This document shows positions 1-11,303 of a DNA stretch of 64,000 nt, piece after piece; the stretch's first letter is position 1, and each line of letters starts with the position of its first letter. The DNA lies in contig JAIWQS010000023.1 in the NCBI GenBank assembly GCA_029891385.1, positions 79,240 to 143,239 of the forward strand. The letters are read 5' to 3'. Origin of the DNA: Erythroxylum novogranatense. Taxonomy: Eukaryota > Streptophyta > Magnoliopsida > Malpighiales > Erythroxylaceae. A program made the position numbers and the translations under genes. Under the pieces are notes generated by a model. That model had not been told where the DNA came from and searched no databases. It saw nothing but the letters and a program-made list of their open reading frames with translations.

Positions 1-1968
1 AATAATGTTTCAGATTTTAGGTAGCTTGGTTTGCTGGCGTAAGGAAGTGGGCTAAGAGCTACCTGTTATAGGATGGTGATCCTGTCAAAGTCCATATCGT
101 GTTGTCAAAGGTCACTTCGTGGAAAGTGTTGTCAAAGGTCACTTCGTGGGAACTTTCCCGAAGACAAAAATGTAGATCGTCAAAGTCATCTTCAAAGTAT
201 ACTTATAACAAGACTATACAGCAAATAGGTAATCAAGAATTGATAAGTAATTATATGTTTATAAACATTTCTAACTTTCTTTTCTTTTTATATATGAATT
301 CACACTTACCTAAAATATAATAATCTTTTCTTTAAATTTTATATTTTCATTAAAATCTCAATAGAAAATCTAAAATTTTCTTATTATTAATGTAGAATTA
401 GTCTATATGTATATTTTATTAAAATTATGTCAAGTTTTTTTTGCAATTATATTGAATCTTAAATGAGTAAGATGTAGCAAAATTAGGATAATACACAATC
501 TAAATTCTTAGAGTACAATCAATTAACATAACACCAAAAAAGAGTTATTGCCTAGAGCACAACTAGAGAATCTAGCAAGGAAAGGGTTATAATATGAGGT
601 GATCAAGCAAGATATTTAAAAGTAAGGGACTTGTCATCTTGAAACAAATTTAACACTCACGTTTTATAATATTCCTTTTGTCATTATATGCTCCTTAATC
701 CACTCAAATCTGTCTTGATAGAATCTAAAAAGGTCTTTTATTTCCTTCACATACATCACAACTTAGCATTAATTGGAAGGTAGTTGAGTTTTCTTCATGA
801 GTAAACCTTACTCGCTCAATTCAAAGTAGGAAATGTCTTCTAATATGTCCATAGTTTAAAGTCTACCTTTAATTTCCAGCCAAAGTGTGAAAGAAGTTTT
901 AGAATAATTATTTGTGACCCAAACTAACACCACAAGGACTCGAGTTCCCATTCCACTTGTTGACCCTGAAACTTAGTTATTGAAATCAATTAATGTTTTA
1001 TTATTGGACAGAGCATGACAACATAAAATTCGAAATGATACATAAACGCTCACATTTATTTTTATACACTTGCCACGATATAAACCACCTAGGATTTTCC
1101 AGCACTTTAAAGTCTTCCCGTCCTGGGTACAGTTCACTTTTCACCGACCGCGTCTCTTCGTTTTCCAATTTTCCACATTGACCAAGCTCTCCTGTAGGTG
1201 CCATCATGAAAATGGACTAACAAGGTGGGCTAGAAATTGTCTTTAACTTCCACTACACGTTTGTCTCTCTTGCGGTCACTTGATACAGTGGGAAACAGTC
1301 CATTCAGGGTTTTGTAAAGCATCCACTAAAAGGGGTTAGACTTGAGTGGTCTTGGCTTTGCCTTATTAGTTGTAAGATGCTAATCAAGGGTGGTATTTGG
1401 GCTGATCCAAGCCAGTCTGTGGTCAATAAGTTAGGCCTGGGTTAACTAGACCTCGGCTTGTGAAGTTGTCGGGCCTTGAGGTGGACTTGAGTTCGAGCTT
1501 AAGCTCAAGTATAAGAACTAAATGATGTCATTTTGCTTCTAAAGTTAAATGAGGTCTTTTTTAACTATGACTTTCACATTTCTTAGACGAAAGGAATGAT
1601 GTCATTTTATGTTTTTGTTTCTCAAAATAAAATGACATTGTTTTACACTGTGTTAATCTTTCTTCCTCAATCCCTGCACTTCACTCTCTCTCACACACCG
1701 TTGTCAGTTTTTACTTAACCCTTTATAGTGTTAGTCGCTGGTCGCCACCTTTTTACTCACCCCTTTGTAGTGTCAGTCGCCTTGCTACCCCTCTAGCCAC
1801 CCTTTCACCTTGCCACCCTGCTTCGCCCCCATCCTATCATTTTTTTAGCTTCTTCGCCACCCACCTACCAAGGTAAATTTCCTTCACCTTATTCTGATTT
1901 TGATTGAAGATTAACTTTGTGAAATACTGAAAATTTTGATATTATTGTCATCGAGGAGGTATTTTTGT
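1..1968. other. Intergenic DNA, no recognised gene
   Basis: I see no intact gene here. Two 24-bp copies of a sequence beginning GTGTTGTCAAAGG lie at 99-122 and 126-149 (period 27). On the minus strand, about 1300 to 1000 reads like degraded coding sequence: a stretch with LFPTVSSDRKRDKRVVEVKD, then after a stop a frame containing SVKSELYPGREDFKVLENP. I do not recognise the family. The rest is A/T-rich, with a C/T-rich patch at about 1660-1870. Confidence 0.5.
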
Positions 1969-2370
1969 AAACTTATAGGGTCACATACACGTGTGTATGT
2001 GACCGTGTAAGCCATTGCAAGTTTTGCAGACTTACACTGTCATATACACGATTGTGTAAGTCATTGCGAGTTTTACAAACTTACATGGTTACATACAAGG
2101 GTCGTAAAAGCACCCAGTGATGTGTATGTGACCATGCAAGTCCACAATAACATATATACAACCCCATGTGTTGTGTGACACAATCTCAGTGACTAACGCG
2201 ATCACATGCATATGATTTAAAGTTTATTAATTATCACTTATTAGTTAACACTGACATACACGATCACATACATGCATCTAAAACAATCAACATATAAATA
2301 TGTATGTTATTCATAATCATAATCATAATTGACAATCATAAACATTGGAGAGATGCATGTATGTGATCAC
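1969..2370. repeat. Palindrome-rich patch built on CACATACAC/GTGTATGTG
   Basis: A 26-bp near-perfect palindrome lies at 1979-2004: arms GGTCACATACAC and GTGTATGTGACC with GT between. Variants of the same word recur to about 2215. A second, longer inverted repeat pairs 2262-2279 (GATCACATACATGCATCT) with its exact complement at 2351-2368, leaving a 71-nt loop. No coding frame passes through. The patch may be the inner part of the same truncated LTR that ends at 4280, but I could not prove continuity. Confidence 0.6.
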
Positions 2371-3059
2371 TTTTTCTATAAATAAAAACTTACTTATGAT
2401 TCTTGAGCCAATAGATTCATAACACATTTTCCTACCTCTTTAAAAAAATTGGTAGCATTATGATTCGATTTGAAAAAGGTTGATAGAATGAAAGAGAGGG
2501 AATCTATTGGAATAGTGAACTGGTGTTATTTTACTGAATATACTTCAGTGTTTTGATTATATTTAGATTTGTAGGATTCCAAATGAGATTATTTTTAATT
2601 TGGAGCCAACTTGAGAAATAGGGATACAAATCATTTGAAGAAGTGAATTGTGATTCAATCTCTAAAATATTTAATTTCTGGATGGAAGTAGTGTATAGTA
2701 TATTGTTTTTGAATATAAAAAGTCCGAAAATGTTTTTAGCTTATCTTCCAAATTACTGAACTAAATTGAGTGATTTTGGTGTCAACAGAAACATAAGACA
2801 TAGAGGAACACTTTTCTAGAAGATAACATGACCAAATTACATCATTTTCGTTTTCTAATTGAATGTGAACAGTGGACCCGAAAGTGTGACTTGGAAAAAA
2901 TATGAAGTGAGTCAATGAGAAAGGAATAAAGATTTTGATGGTTTTAGTGAGGCATAAACCTAAGTATAAACTATACTTAGATGAGTTTTGATATGAGAAT
3001 GATTTTGTGATGAAATTGATGGAATGATAACTAGGATTTTCATGACCATGCATCGTACA

Positions 3060-4280
3060 TATTTCATTTCATACATGTGCATTATTAAATACTTATGATT
3101 GTGCAAATTGTAATATATGTGTATGTTGTTTGTTATAGAGGAGCAACTGGAACGTCAACCTCCAGACGTTGCCAGAACTTCCAGGCATTAGATTTGGGAG
3201 CAACTTGTGAGTAACCAAGACGGTCTCATTTAATTACTTGTTTGCTTAAATTTTGTTATAAATGATTGAATGAATGTGTTTTGATTGTTGATTCCGGACA
3301 ATGAAGCTCCGATGACTATGATATTGAAATGGGATACTGAAGTGCTATTTGTATGTGAATGTGATGACCTATGTGCTTCATAAAATGATTGATTGTGATA
3401 AATGCATTCCATACATGAATTCATAATCAGATAATGGGAGTTGTGACCAGAGTAGCCACCGATCAGAGCTTAAAGCTCAAAGTGTGAAAAGAGCCTCGAG
3501 CTCAGACAGTGATTAAGAGCCTAAGGCTCACTATGTATAATGAGCCATGTATCCTCCTTAGATAAGGGATAGTTAGTAATGAGCTCGGTATCCAAAATAG
3601 ATATAGGACAGTTCAGGCACTCGTTCACAACAAAATAACGATAAAAAAAGTGTCTCATAAGTATTCCATATACAATTTGATAAGTATGTTTGATTGATTG
3701 AAATGAGTAAATGCCTATGCTTGAGGTGAAAATGTGTTACATGAACAATTATGCAAAAAAGTGATTATATGCTATGTGAAATGATATGTTGCATGAATTG
3801 AGTGAACCATTAATGATGGTTACCTCACTGAGTTCGCAAAACTCATCAAAATTACAATGTTGTCTTTTTAAGACCGAGAGACGATTCTAGTTACTGAGAG
3901 GCCCTACCATCCATGTAGATTGTGGTTTGACAAAAGAAGTCATGGCTTAAAAAGGTCGGTTAGCTGGATTTTAGGGACAGATTAGATAGACTTTGTATAT
4001 TTTCCTCTTTCATGTAGTACTTTTGTACTAGGTTTTGATGATGTACATATTGTAAGTGTTGAAAGTTACAATGTATACTTTCGATTTTGTGAAGTGAAAT
4101 GAGAAAAAAGTTGGTTTTAAAATATTTTGATTTTCTTATAATGCCTTTATAAGTGAATAATGATAAGATGCCATATGAAGTGAGTGTAGTGATCGAACGT
4201 AGCTCGCCCTTATCAAAGGATATGTACCGGAATGACCTCTGGGCATTCCGATCTATACCTTGCGATAAGGGGGCGCTATA
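3060..4280 (-). repeat. Truncated chromovirus-type LTR fragment A
   Basis: Read on the minus strand from 4280, the sequence starts TATAGCGCCC. It stays similar to fragment B (5722-6155) for about 440 bp and to the solo LTR (53574-56207) for roughly 1.2 kb. Shared landmarks are the GCGCCCC start, the GGTTACTCAC block near 3212, and a run of GAGCTTAAAGCTC-like repeats at about 3465-3610. The first bases are TA instead of TG, which fits decay. No internal domain adjoins it. The boundary near 3060 is approximate. Confidence 0.6.
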
Positions 4281-4281
4281 T

Positions 4282-4496
4282 TTATATATTGATTGGTTTA
4301 GATGGATGAGAATATTTCTTCAATGGAGAGTTGTAATCTGATGTTAGAAACTTAAATGGAAACTTGTAATCCCATACCAAATGAAGATAGATTTCCAACT
4401 CTGAGTCAATCGAAAATTAAAGTTTGGAATCACTTTAATAAGATTAGATCAATGGAAAAAGTAGAAAAAGTCTAATGTAAGTATTCTCAAAAGATA
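4282..4496. other. Short intergenic stretch
   Basis: A/T-rich DNA between the end of LTR fragment A and the hAT scrap. I see no coding frame, repeat or site that I can name. Confidence 0.4.
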
Positions 4497-4574
4497 ATGG
4501 CTGGGAGTTCAAAAGGTGGAACCTCTCATTTAAAGAGATATGTGGATTCGTGTAGTAAAAAAAATCAATATTAG
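4497..4574 (+). pseudogene. Remnant of a hAT-type BED zinc finger
   Basis: A 25-codon frame contains GSSKGGTSHLKRYVDSCSKK. This matches the C-terminal half of BED zinc fingers in plant hAT transposases, whose usual text is close to GGTSHLKRHL followed by a Cys. The second metal-binding His is Tyr here, and the upstream Cys-x2-Cys half is missing. It ends at a stop (4572-4574), and no other transposase domain is nearby. It is a scrap of a transposase or of a domesticated BED protein. Confidence 0.5.
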
Positions 4575-4615
4575 GAGGTGAAACATTTTTTACCCTTAAC
4601 CTTATAAGAGGGAAT

Positions 4616-4826
4616 GACAAGTTCTTTGTCTCCTTTCATTATGACCCATATCTTCGATCCTATAAACCTATCAATCAACTCTACACCAACCCAGAAATAC
4701 AAAAAGATTGAAGCTCTCTTCAACATTAGCTTTTCTGGAGAAAAAAATCAGATTCAACGAAATGAGAAAAAACAAATTTTAAGACACAGAACCTGAGGGA
4801 AGGAGTTGCGACGGATTGCTTGCCAT
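4616..4826 (-). pseudogene. LSM5: LSM5 5' fragment, copy 1 (exon 1 plus part of exon 2)
   Basis: LSm5 is a subunit of the LSm1-7 ring (mRNA decapping) and the LSm2-8 ring (U6 snRNP). Exon 1 runs from the ATG at 4826 to 4793 and encodes MASNPSQLLPS. It is followed by a GT donor (4792-4791). The acceptor AG precedes 4680, and exon 2 continues [19 protein letters not shown] and then ELV, the first strand of the Sm fold. Similarity stops at about 4616, so most of the Sm1 motif and all of Sm2 are missing. Codon phase across the intron is correct (34-nt exon 1). Copy 2 lies at 36452-36720 in the same orientation. This copy cannot make a functional protein. Confidence 0.85.
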
Positions 4827-5718
4827 GGAATCCTAAAAGAAGGAAACTTTCTTTTGTTGTGGATGGCCAGCGACTCTATCTACTATGTGGTTGTTTTAAC
4901 GGCCGGTTTAGTTGGGATCGGAGGACAACGAAGAATAGAGTAAGAGAGAGGTTATGCGGTTTGGGTGATTAAGTAAATTGTTACGGTATTATGCAATCTT
5001 TTATCATTTATAAAATATTTTTAAAGTGGAAGAGAGTCATTTTGTTTAATGAAATAAAATAAAAATTACATAAGGGCTTTATATAACTATATCGTTTTCT
5101 TAAAAAATCAATGTGCTCTAGATATATCTTTATTAATTAAGAAAATTTGACACTTTGCCTTCAAATTAATTTTTAACAATCTCATGGTTTGATCTATTTC
5201 ATAATATAAATTTATAAATTTATCATATTATGAAACATGATAATTATGTATTATTAGTCAATTTTATTCACATAAATTAAATACTAAGAAATTGTGTAGA
5301 TTTTACTAGTTACTAAACTATAAAATTTCAAAATAAAAATAAAAATCATAATATCTTTCCTCTATTCAAACACAATAGAAATAGGATAATCATATTTCAT
5401 CGGTAATTTCACGATCTCATCCTAGTTGAATGAGGATTTGAATTGTGTCCTTAGTCCTGACCAAGGAATAGCGACCATTATCCTATTTGCTAGTTTTCAG
5501 TTTGATTGTTGATATATGCATATGGAGAATGATCAAAACAAAAGTCAACTTGGCATAGGTTTCGTTGGTGGGCTGTTTGTGGCTTTGTGCTGCGAAAGGG
5601 AGGCTTACTTGGTAAAACTCTTTTTCATCGAATATTGAATCGAGTTTTCCTTATTTCTATTGGAGAATCTAATAGAGTCGAGATTCGATTGAAAAATTGG
5701 AAAGTTTCTTGTAAGTAA
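4621..5718 (-). repeat. Duplicated LSM5 5' segment with upstream region (pairs with 36514-37627)
   Basis: Besides the exons, about 890 bp upstream of the ATG match the sequence upstream of LSM5 copy 2, including the 5' UTR (CATCCACAACAAGAG-like) and A/T-rich promoter DNA. Differences are scattered substitutions and small indels. The shared stretch ends at TAAGTAA (5712-5718), where LTR fragment B begins. Since introns and promoter are shared, this is a DNA-level duplication and not a retrocopy. Confidence 0.85.
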
Positions 5719-5721
5719 ATT

Positions 5722-6155
5722 TGTAGCGCCCCTTACCACACGGTACCCATTGGAACGCTTGGAGGTCAATTCGGCATATATCCTACGATAAGAGTGAGCT
5801 ACGACCGATCACTACACTCACTTCACATGGCATCGCATGATTTATCACTTATTAAGCATCAATGGAAAATCACAAAATTTTTGAAACCAAATTTTTCCTC
5901 ATTTCATTATTCAAACCAAAAGTTTACATAGTGTCTTTCAACCTTTTCTACATGTACATTAACAAAACCTATTACAAAAGTACTACATGAAAGAGAAAAA
6001 TATATCAAATCTATCTAAGCCTTTCAAAAATCCTAGCTGACCGACCTTTGAGCCATTACTTCTCTTGTTAAAACACAATCCACACGTCAGTGGAGCCTCT
6101 CAGCAGTTAGGGTCGTCTCTTGGTTCTGAAAAGATAACGTTGCAATTTTTCTAAG
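5722..6155 (+). repeat. Truncated chromovirus-type LTR fragment B
   Basis: It begins TGTAGCGCCCC and follows, in inverted orientation, the same sequence as fragment A (4280 down to about 3840): the CACTACACTCACTTCA block, the ACATGTACATTA block, the GACCGACCTTTGAGCCA block, and the GAGACGA block at the end. It stops abruptly where the RNase H sequence of Gypsy-2 begins. A and B thus flank LSM5 copy 1 as about 440-bp inverted repeats. Confidence 0.7.
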
Positions 6156-6329
6156 GATTTTGTTGTCGAGTGTGATGCTTCCGATGGGGGTATAGGGGCT
6201 ATTTTACAACAAGAGGGTCATCCCATTGCCTTCATCAGTAGGCAACAGGCACCGCGCCATCAGAAGCTCGCGGCTTATGAGAGAGAATTGATCGAGTTGG
6301 CTAAAGCTGTCCAATACTATCGTCCTATA
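6156..6329 (+). pseudogene. Gypsy-2 (Reina-like chromovirus), RNase H N-terminal part
   Basis: The frame reads DFVVECDASDGGIGAILQQ, then HPIAFISRQQAPRHQKLAAY, then ERELIELAKAVQYY. This is the RNase H start of a Ty3/gypsy polyprotein, with the first catalytic Asp in CDAS. Gag, protease and reverse transcriptase upstream are gone: LTR fragment B abuts directly. The next codons of the same domain resume at about 33863, after the 27.5-kb Gypsy-1 insertion. The expected RPY codons coincide with the left boundary of that insertion. Confidence 0.85.
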
Positions 6330-8616
6330 TGCATTCTAAGCTAAGGACACTAAACCTAGGCGCTTTGATACTAAACATGTTGGGCCCGGGTCCCAGATCC
6401 CCAATCCCCGAGGCGGCCCCTCGGGTCGTGCCTGCGACGGGCGCTCCATGAACTTTCGGACCCGATCCCAACATCCATACAAATACATAAGTTCGATACA
6501 AACACAAACATATAATCATACATACACACTCTACACATGCATTCTAAGCATGCATTAATCATCTCAAATTCATAAAACATATGTCATTGTCATTCGAAGA
6601 AATTCAACAGGTATTCTCGAAATATAACATAATACAAAATGAAATTGAATCCCAAAATACAAAAGTATGCTCCATGATAAAATGCTGGTGGGCTAACCAA
6701 AGTACTAACTTATACAAAGCTCCTAACTAGCTTGAAATTTCCGATGCCTTGTAAGGTCGACAATCGTCTCGATCTGCACCTGAGGAGGGGAGAGTAATGG
6801 GGTGAGTTGCGAAGCTTAGTGGCATATACGTTTATAGCCATTGGCAACGAGCCACACAATCAAGCATATATGTATATTCATATAGCAAATCCATATTCAT
6901 CAAATAATTCACATTCATATAAACATAGGTCATGCAATTTCTGTTTCTCCACATAGCAAGTCAAATCAATCATGTGTTATGCTCAACAAATCAATCGTGT
7001 ATGCACAAACAATTGGCTCGAGAGTTCCGTAAACGATCCGGATAAACCAAAGGTAAATCCGTAAACTATCCGAGTCTGATTTTTCAAGGATCTCGTTGCC
7101 TCAAACAGGCAGCTGGGAGAAGGCTTTATGTCAACGTGCACGTGACTCCATCCGTAACTCTCTTACCCAAACAAATAACATAATCCATTCGATTCATGCT
7201 CAAAGCATTTTTCACAGTTTTCTAAATTCTCATTCTTGTCCATTGCCATAAGGCCTATCAAGCCATGCATAATTTTAATCATAATGCCAGTTCAATATTC
7301 TCATATAATTCAACACAAGTAATGTCACATAATGCAAGCAAGCATACATCAGGCAATTTGCCCATACACACAATAACCATAAACATATTACCCACCTAGT
7401 ATCGCTTGAGTATCAGACTCACTGTTGTCCTTCCTCTTGTGATTGGGTCAAATCAGCTTAGTTCCCTATAATAAACCAAGTCCCAAATCAAACAATGTTT
7501 AAAGACAAATAATCGATAAGCGTGAAAATCCAAAATAACGCACAAAAAGTCTATATTCGACTTCCTCATAAAATCCCGAACCCTTAGAGACTGATTCCAA
7601 ACTTTCCTTCTTCATACAACTTGTAGCCCTTGATCTCTAGATACAATGAATCCAAAATCACCTCAATCGGACATCTACACCAAAAGATATGCCCAAAATT
7701 CCAAAATATCCTTTGCTGGAAAACAGGGGCTCGCCGCGGCGAAGCCCCGCTCGTCGCGGCGAACGCCCGTGCTCACCGCGAAGAGCACACAAGTGTGCGC
7801 CGCGACGTACACGCACGTCGTGACGAACCTAGGTTCGTACGTTGCGACGAACCCGATTCTGCACGTCGTGGCGAATAACCATTAATTCGTCGCGACGTTG
7901 CTCCCCTTTCTTGCACGTCGCGGCGTGTTCATACGCACGTCGCGACGTGCGGGTCTGGAGCTCGACTCCGAAACCCAGTTTTCTAACATTTCCCATCTTA
8001 AATCCTTACCAAATCCAAATGCAACACAACCAAACTATATATCAAGTCTCAAACTACATTTCTAACCCAACAGCAACTCAAAAACAACCATAAAATCATC
8101 AACCCAAAGAAATCTCTACATTTATGCCCCAAAACCCTAAATCCTTCGATTCTCTTCATTTAACATTCTGCTAACTTTAAATCTAACCAAAACCAGTTTA
8201 ACACAAGCAGAACTTACCCGAAAACGTCTTAGATCGGTCGAAAAATGTCAAATGTCGAAAATCTCTTTTCCCTTCTCTTCCTCTCCACCGACGGCGCTAC
8301 TCCTTCTTTACTTCTTCTCTTTTCTATTTCCCTTTCTTTTCTTCCTTTTCTATTTCTTCTAAGTCTTAAACCTAAGTCAAATACCCTTATACCCTTCTTA
8401 CCAAAGCTCTTACCTATCCAACCTAAGTCATTTTCCCAAAATGCCCTCATAAACTTTTACCTTATAATCCCCATGTAAAACCACATCATAACGAATTAAG
8501 CTCAAATAAACCGAAATTATCCACTACTACTCCCAAATTAATCAAACTTAAGGCATAATTACTCAATTATCAAAATTTATGCTTAATGACATCATAAAAA
8601 AATTCGAGGCCTAACA
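6330..8616 (-). repeat. Gypsy-1 3' LTR
   Basis: On the minus strand it starts TGTTAGGCCTCG right after the polypurine tract and ends near GAATGCA at 6330. It matches the 5' LTR (31591-33858) over its whole length (2,287 versus 2,268 bp). It contains a GC-rich palindromic island (7731-7951) and a splice-donor-like GGGTAAGTTC (minus strand, about 8219 to 8210). The 10 bases before the left end (6320-6329, TCGTCCTATA) also precede the other LTR, so the left boundary is not fully settled. Confidence 0.85.
7731..7951. repeat. GC-rich island of CGTCGCGACG-type palindromic words in the Gypsy-1 LTR
   Basis: In otherwise A/T-rich LTR sequence about 220 bp are packed with variants of CGTCGCGACG, CACGTCGTGACG and GTCGCGGCGA. 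A perfect 18-bp palindrome CGCACGTCGCGACGTGCG lies at 7934-7951. The 5' LTR counterpart (about 32997-33191) has the same island, but the last word has one C-to-T change. Overlapping short open frames here arise from the repeat composition and are not genes. Confidence 0.75.
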
Positions 8617-8630
8617 TTTCTCCCCCTCTT
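8617..8630 (-). other. Gypsy-1 polypurine tract
   Basis: On the minus strand AAGAGGGGGAGAAA lies directly against the TGTTAG start of the 3' LTR. This is the expected primer for plus-strand DNA synthesis and fixes the LTR boundary. Confidence 0.9.
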
Positions 8631-8640
8631 AAAAGAAATT

Positions 8641-9450
8641 TCATCCTCGAAATTTACCTGAATCATCGAAGAGATGCGGATACTTCTCCCGCATGGCTTC
8701 CAATGGCTGCTATGTAGCCTCCTCTACCGAATGGTTCCTCCACAGGACCTTGACTAGCTGAACCGTCTTGTTCCTGAGGACTTTGTCTTTGGTATCCAAA
8801 ATCTCCAATGGTTGCTCCTCATAACTCAAATCATCCCACAACTGAACCTCACTAGCCTGAATGATATGAGAAGGATCCGATCTATACCTCCTCAACATGG
8901 ACACATGGAAGACATCGTGAATCTGCGACAATTACAAAGGTAACGCCAATCTGTAGGCGAGTGACCCAATCATCTCTAGGATCTTATAAGGACCCACATA
9001 CCTCGGACTCAACTTCCCCTTCTTGCCGAATCTCAATACTCCTTTCCAAGGAGATGTCTTAAGGAACACTTTCTCACCGACTTCGTACTCCATCTCCTTT
9101 CGGTGAGCATCAACATAACTCTTCATCATATCCTGTGCTGCCTTAAGCCGCTGCTTAACCAAATTGACTTTATCGACCGTCGTCTGAATCAATTTCGGTC
9201 CTTCCAAATGCCTCTCTCCTTCTTCATCCCAACAGATCGGAGTCCTACATCTTCTCCCATACAATGCCTCATATGGAGCCATCTGAATGCTCGAATGGTA
9301 CGAATTGTTATAAGCAAATTCGACCAACGGCAAATGCTCATCCCAAGTTCCTTTGAAATCCATCACACAAGCCCGAAGCATCCCCTCAAGAGTCCGAATG
9401 GTCCTCTCAGATTGACCATCCGTCTGAGGGTGAAACACCGTACTAAAATT
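8641..9450 (-). pseudogene. Gypsy-1 pol, integrase C-terminal half and chromodomain-like tail
   Basis: Reading resumes beside the Copia-1 insertion with FHPQTDGQSERTIRTLEGML, which carries the third catalytic residue (Glu of QSER) of the DDE integrase core. It continues through YNNSYHSSIQMAPYEALYGR, the GPY/F-type SPRYVGPYKILE module and IHDVFHVSMLRRY. It ends in a chromodomain-like segment (YEEQPLEILDTKDKVLRNK, then VEEAT). A stop codon at about 8712-8710 replaces the expected Trp after EEAT. The natural end is the TGA at 8643-8641. The frame also shifts near 8932. Confidence 0.9.
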
Positions 9451-11292
9451 TGTAGGAAAATCCCGGGGTAGGCATCACATGCCCACAGTGCGGAATTTAA
9501 AATTTTGAGTCCCGAGACATTCCCGAAAGCCAGGATTCATGTGTAAGTACAAACAATCAAACCATAACGACCAAAGGAGACCGTCTCTAACAGTATCCAC
9601 GCAGAGGTCGGAAAACCTAACCGGGACAAACTCTTTTAACCCGGGAATAGCTAGACTAAAGAAAAGAGTGCTAGCTCTTACCTTAGCCTTGAAGAGCAAA
9701 TGAGATGAACTTGGTGGAGCCTTGGAGAAGTAGAAGCAATCTTGAGAGGATGAGAGGAAGAAGGTGAAAATCAAATTTTCAAAGCTTAACCTTTAAACTT
9801 TCGACTCTTCTCTCTTCATCACCGTGCAAGCCTCCTTTCCATGGCTTCTTATATGTATATTTAACACTTAAAACACATATAAAGGCTTAGTGGATGGCTG
9901 ATCCACGTAGGAGGCATAAAAATGCCTTAAAATGCTAAATAATGATGAAGTTTGACTTTTCAAACTTACATCTCTTCTCCATTTAATGGCTTCCACGAAA
10001 TTCAACATAAATATATATAATTAATTAATTATTTACTTAATTAATATATATATATAATTGCTGAAGTGGTCCAATAAAGCAGAATTCGGTCTCCCGGCCT
10101 CTAAGACCCCATAGGTGAAAAATCGCGGAAACGGTTTTCAAAGAATGTCGATGTCGCGATCTCATGGGACATATCCCAATCTCATCGGGATCCATTTAAT
10201 CCTATTGCTCTCCAGATATCGGATCTCGTCAAACTATTTTCTGATTCTCCGAGTCACTCTTATGCGTGTGACCCATTAGGTTCGGTTATGTTGGCCACTT
10301 AGATTAACACTTAATCTGAGCAAGTCATAAGCGGTATCTAGCAACACATCATGACCCTAATTGATAGAAAAGTAATTGGTTTGACTAATGAAACCATATC
10401 ACGAACCCTTCCATAGACAATTACCGTGCAATTAGTCCTTTCACCATGCTATACCCCACTTGGTTTGAGTATGGGCAATGTGTCAACTCTTACTAGACCG
10501 ATCGGATCAAATCTAGTCCAAGTGTAATCGTTCTCGCCCTAGGACTCATTACTTTATATGTCCATGAAGACCATCTTCATGACATATGTATGCTCTGATG
10601 CCGAGACTTCAAAGTAATGATCGATAAGAGGCCATGGGTATCTCTTCGCTATAACGAAGTGGTGAATCCTCTATTGGCTACTCAATTACCTTGAATACCT
10701 CAAGTCGCACTCCAATCACCACCCTATGAGCGACCTCCGAAGACAACAAGGAATGGAGTCAAAGTACGAGAATCAAGATCTAAGATATCCTTGAGTACCT
10801 CAAGTCTAAGGATACTTGCACCATTGCTATGATGAGATTATCAACGACATTTGTATAGGACATCCATGTGATGATCTCATAAAGAGGTCATCCAATGTAC
10901 TTACTACCACTAGTAAGCATCCACATGTCAAATCTAAATATCACAATATTTACAGTTTTGTGAGATCCACCGCTGATCCAATCAAGGAGTTTGACATGTG
11001 TTAGTCTATCCGGATTAACGATGTCGGTCTCATTAATCCTATGACTAGGGATAATTTAGATCTTGACATAATTGCACATGATAGGAATCTCAATAGTATG
11101 ATCACATCATAATTTCCTTCATGCTATGTCATGTATCGAGGACTTCATTAATTTGATTAAAGATCATTATCAATTCATAATAAAATGAATATCAAATAAA
11201 TGAAATATGCCTTGCTTTATTTATTCATAAAGTGCATACATGACTATGAACAAAATCGCTAAAGGGATTGCCTTTAGGGCACTACTCTAACA
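9451..11292 (-). repeat. Copia-1 3' LTR
   Basis: It is 1,842 bp and near-identical in plan to 16189-18019 and to both Copia-2 LTRs. It contains a TATA-like ATATAAG (minus strand, near 9850), the splice-donor sequence AAG/GTAAGAG (about 9678), and an A/T microsatellite near 10011-10058. Short open frames in it (for example 9475-9774) sit in the transcribed LTR part and are not preserved as the same protein in the sister LTRs, so I do not call them genes. Confidence 0.9.
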
Positions 11293-11303
11293 ATCTCCCA
11301 CTT
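11293..11303 (-). other. Copia-1 polypurine tract
   Basis: Minus-strand AAGTGGGAGAT sits directly before the TGTTAG start of the 3' LTR. The same sequence precedes the Copia-2 3' LTR at 29506. Confidence 0.9.

Noticed and set aside
2736..3053. 105-codon minus-strand frame
   Set aside because: No recognisable domain; the composition is that of the surrounding A/T-rich repeat and no splice or start context supports it.
3840..6155. Fragments A and B as the two LTRs of one element holding LSM5
   Set aside because: They are in inverted orientation, and no primer site, purine tract or gag/pol lies between them.
7630..8093. Overlapping open frames with Arg-rich text
   Set aside because: They run through the GC-rich palindrome island of the LTR; overlapping frames arise from the repeat composition.
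9475..9774. 99-codon open frame in the Copia-1 LTR, with related text in other LTRs
   Set aside because: Sister LTRs read this region in different frames and lengths. It is transcribed LTR sequence with a splice donor, not a conserved gene.
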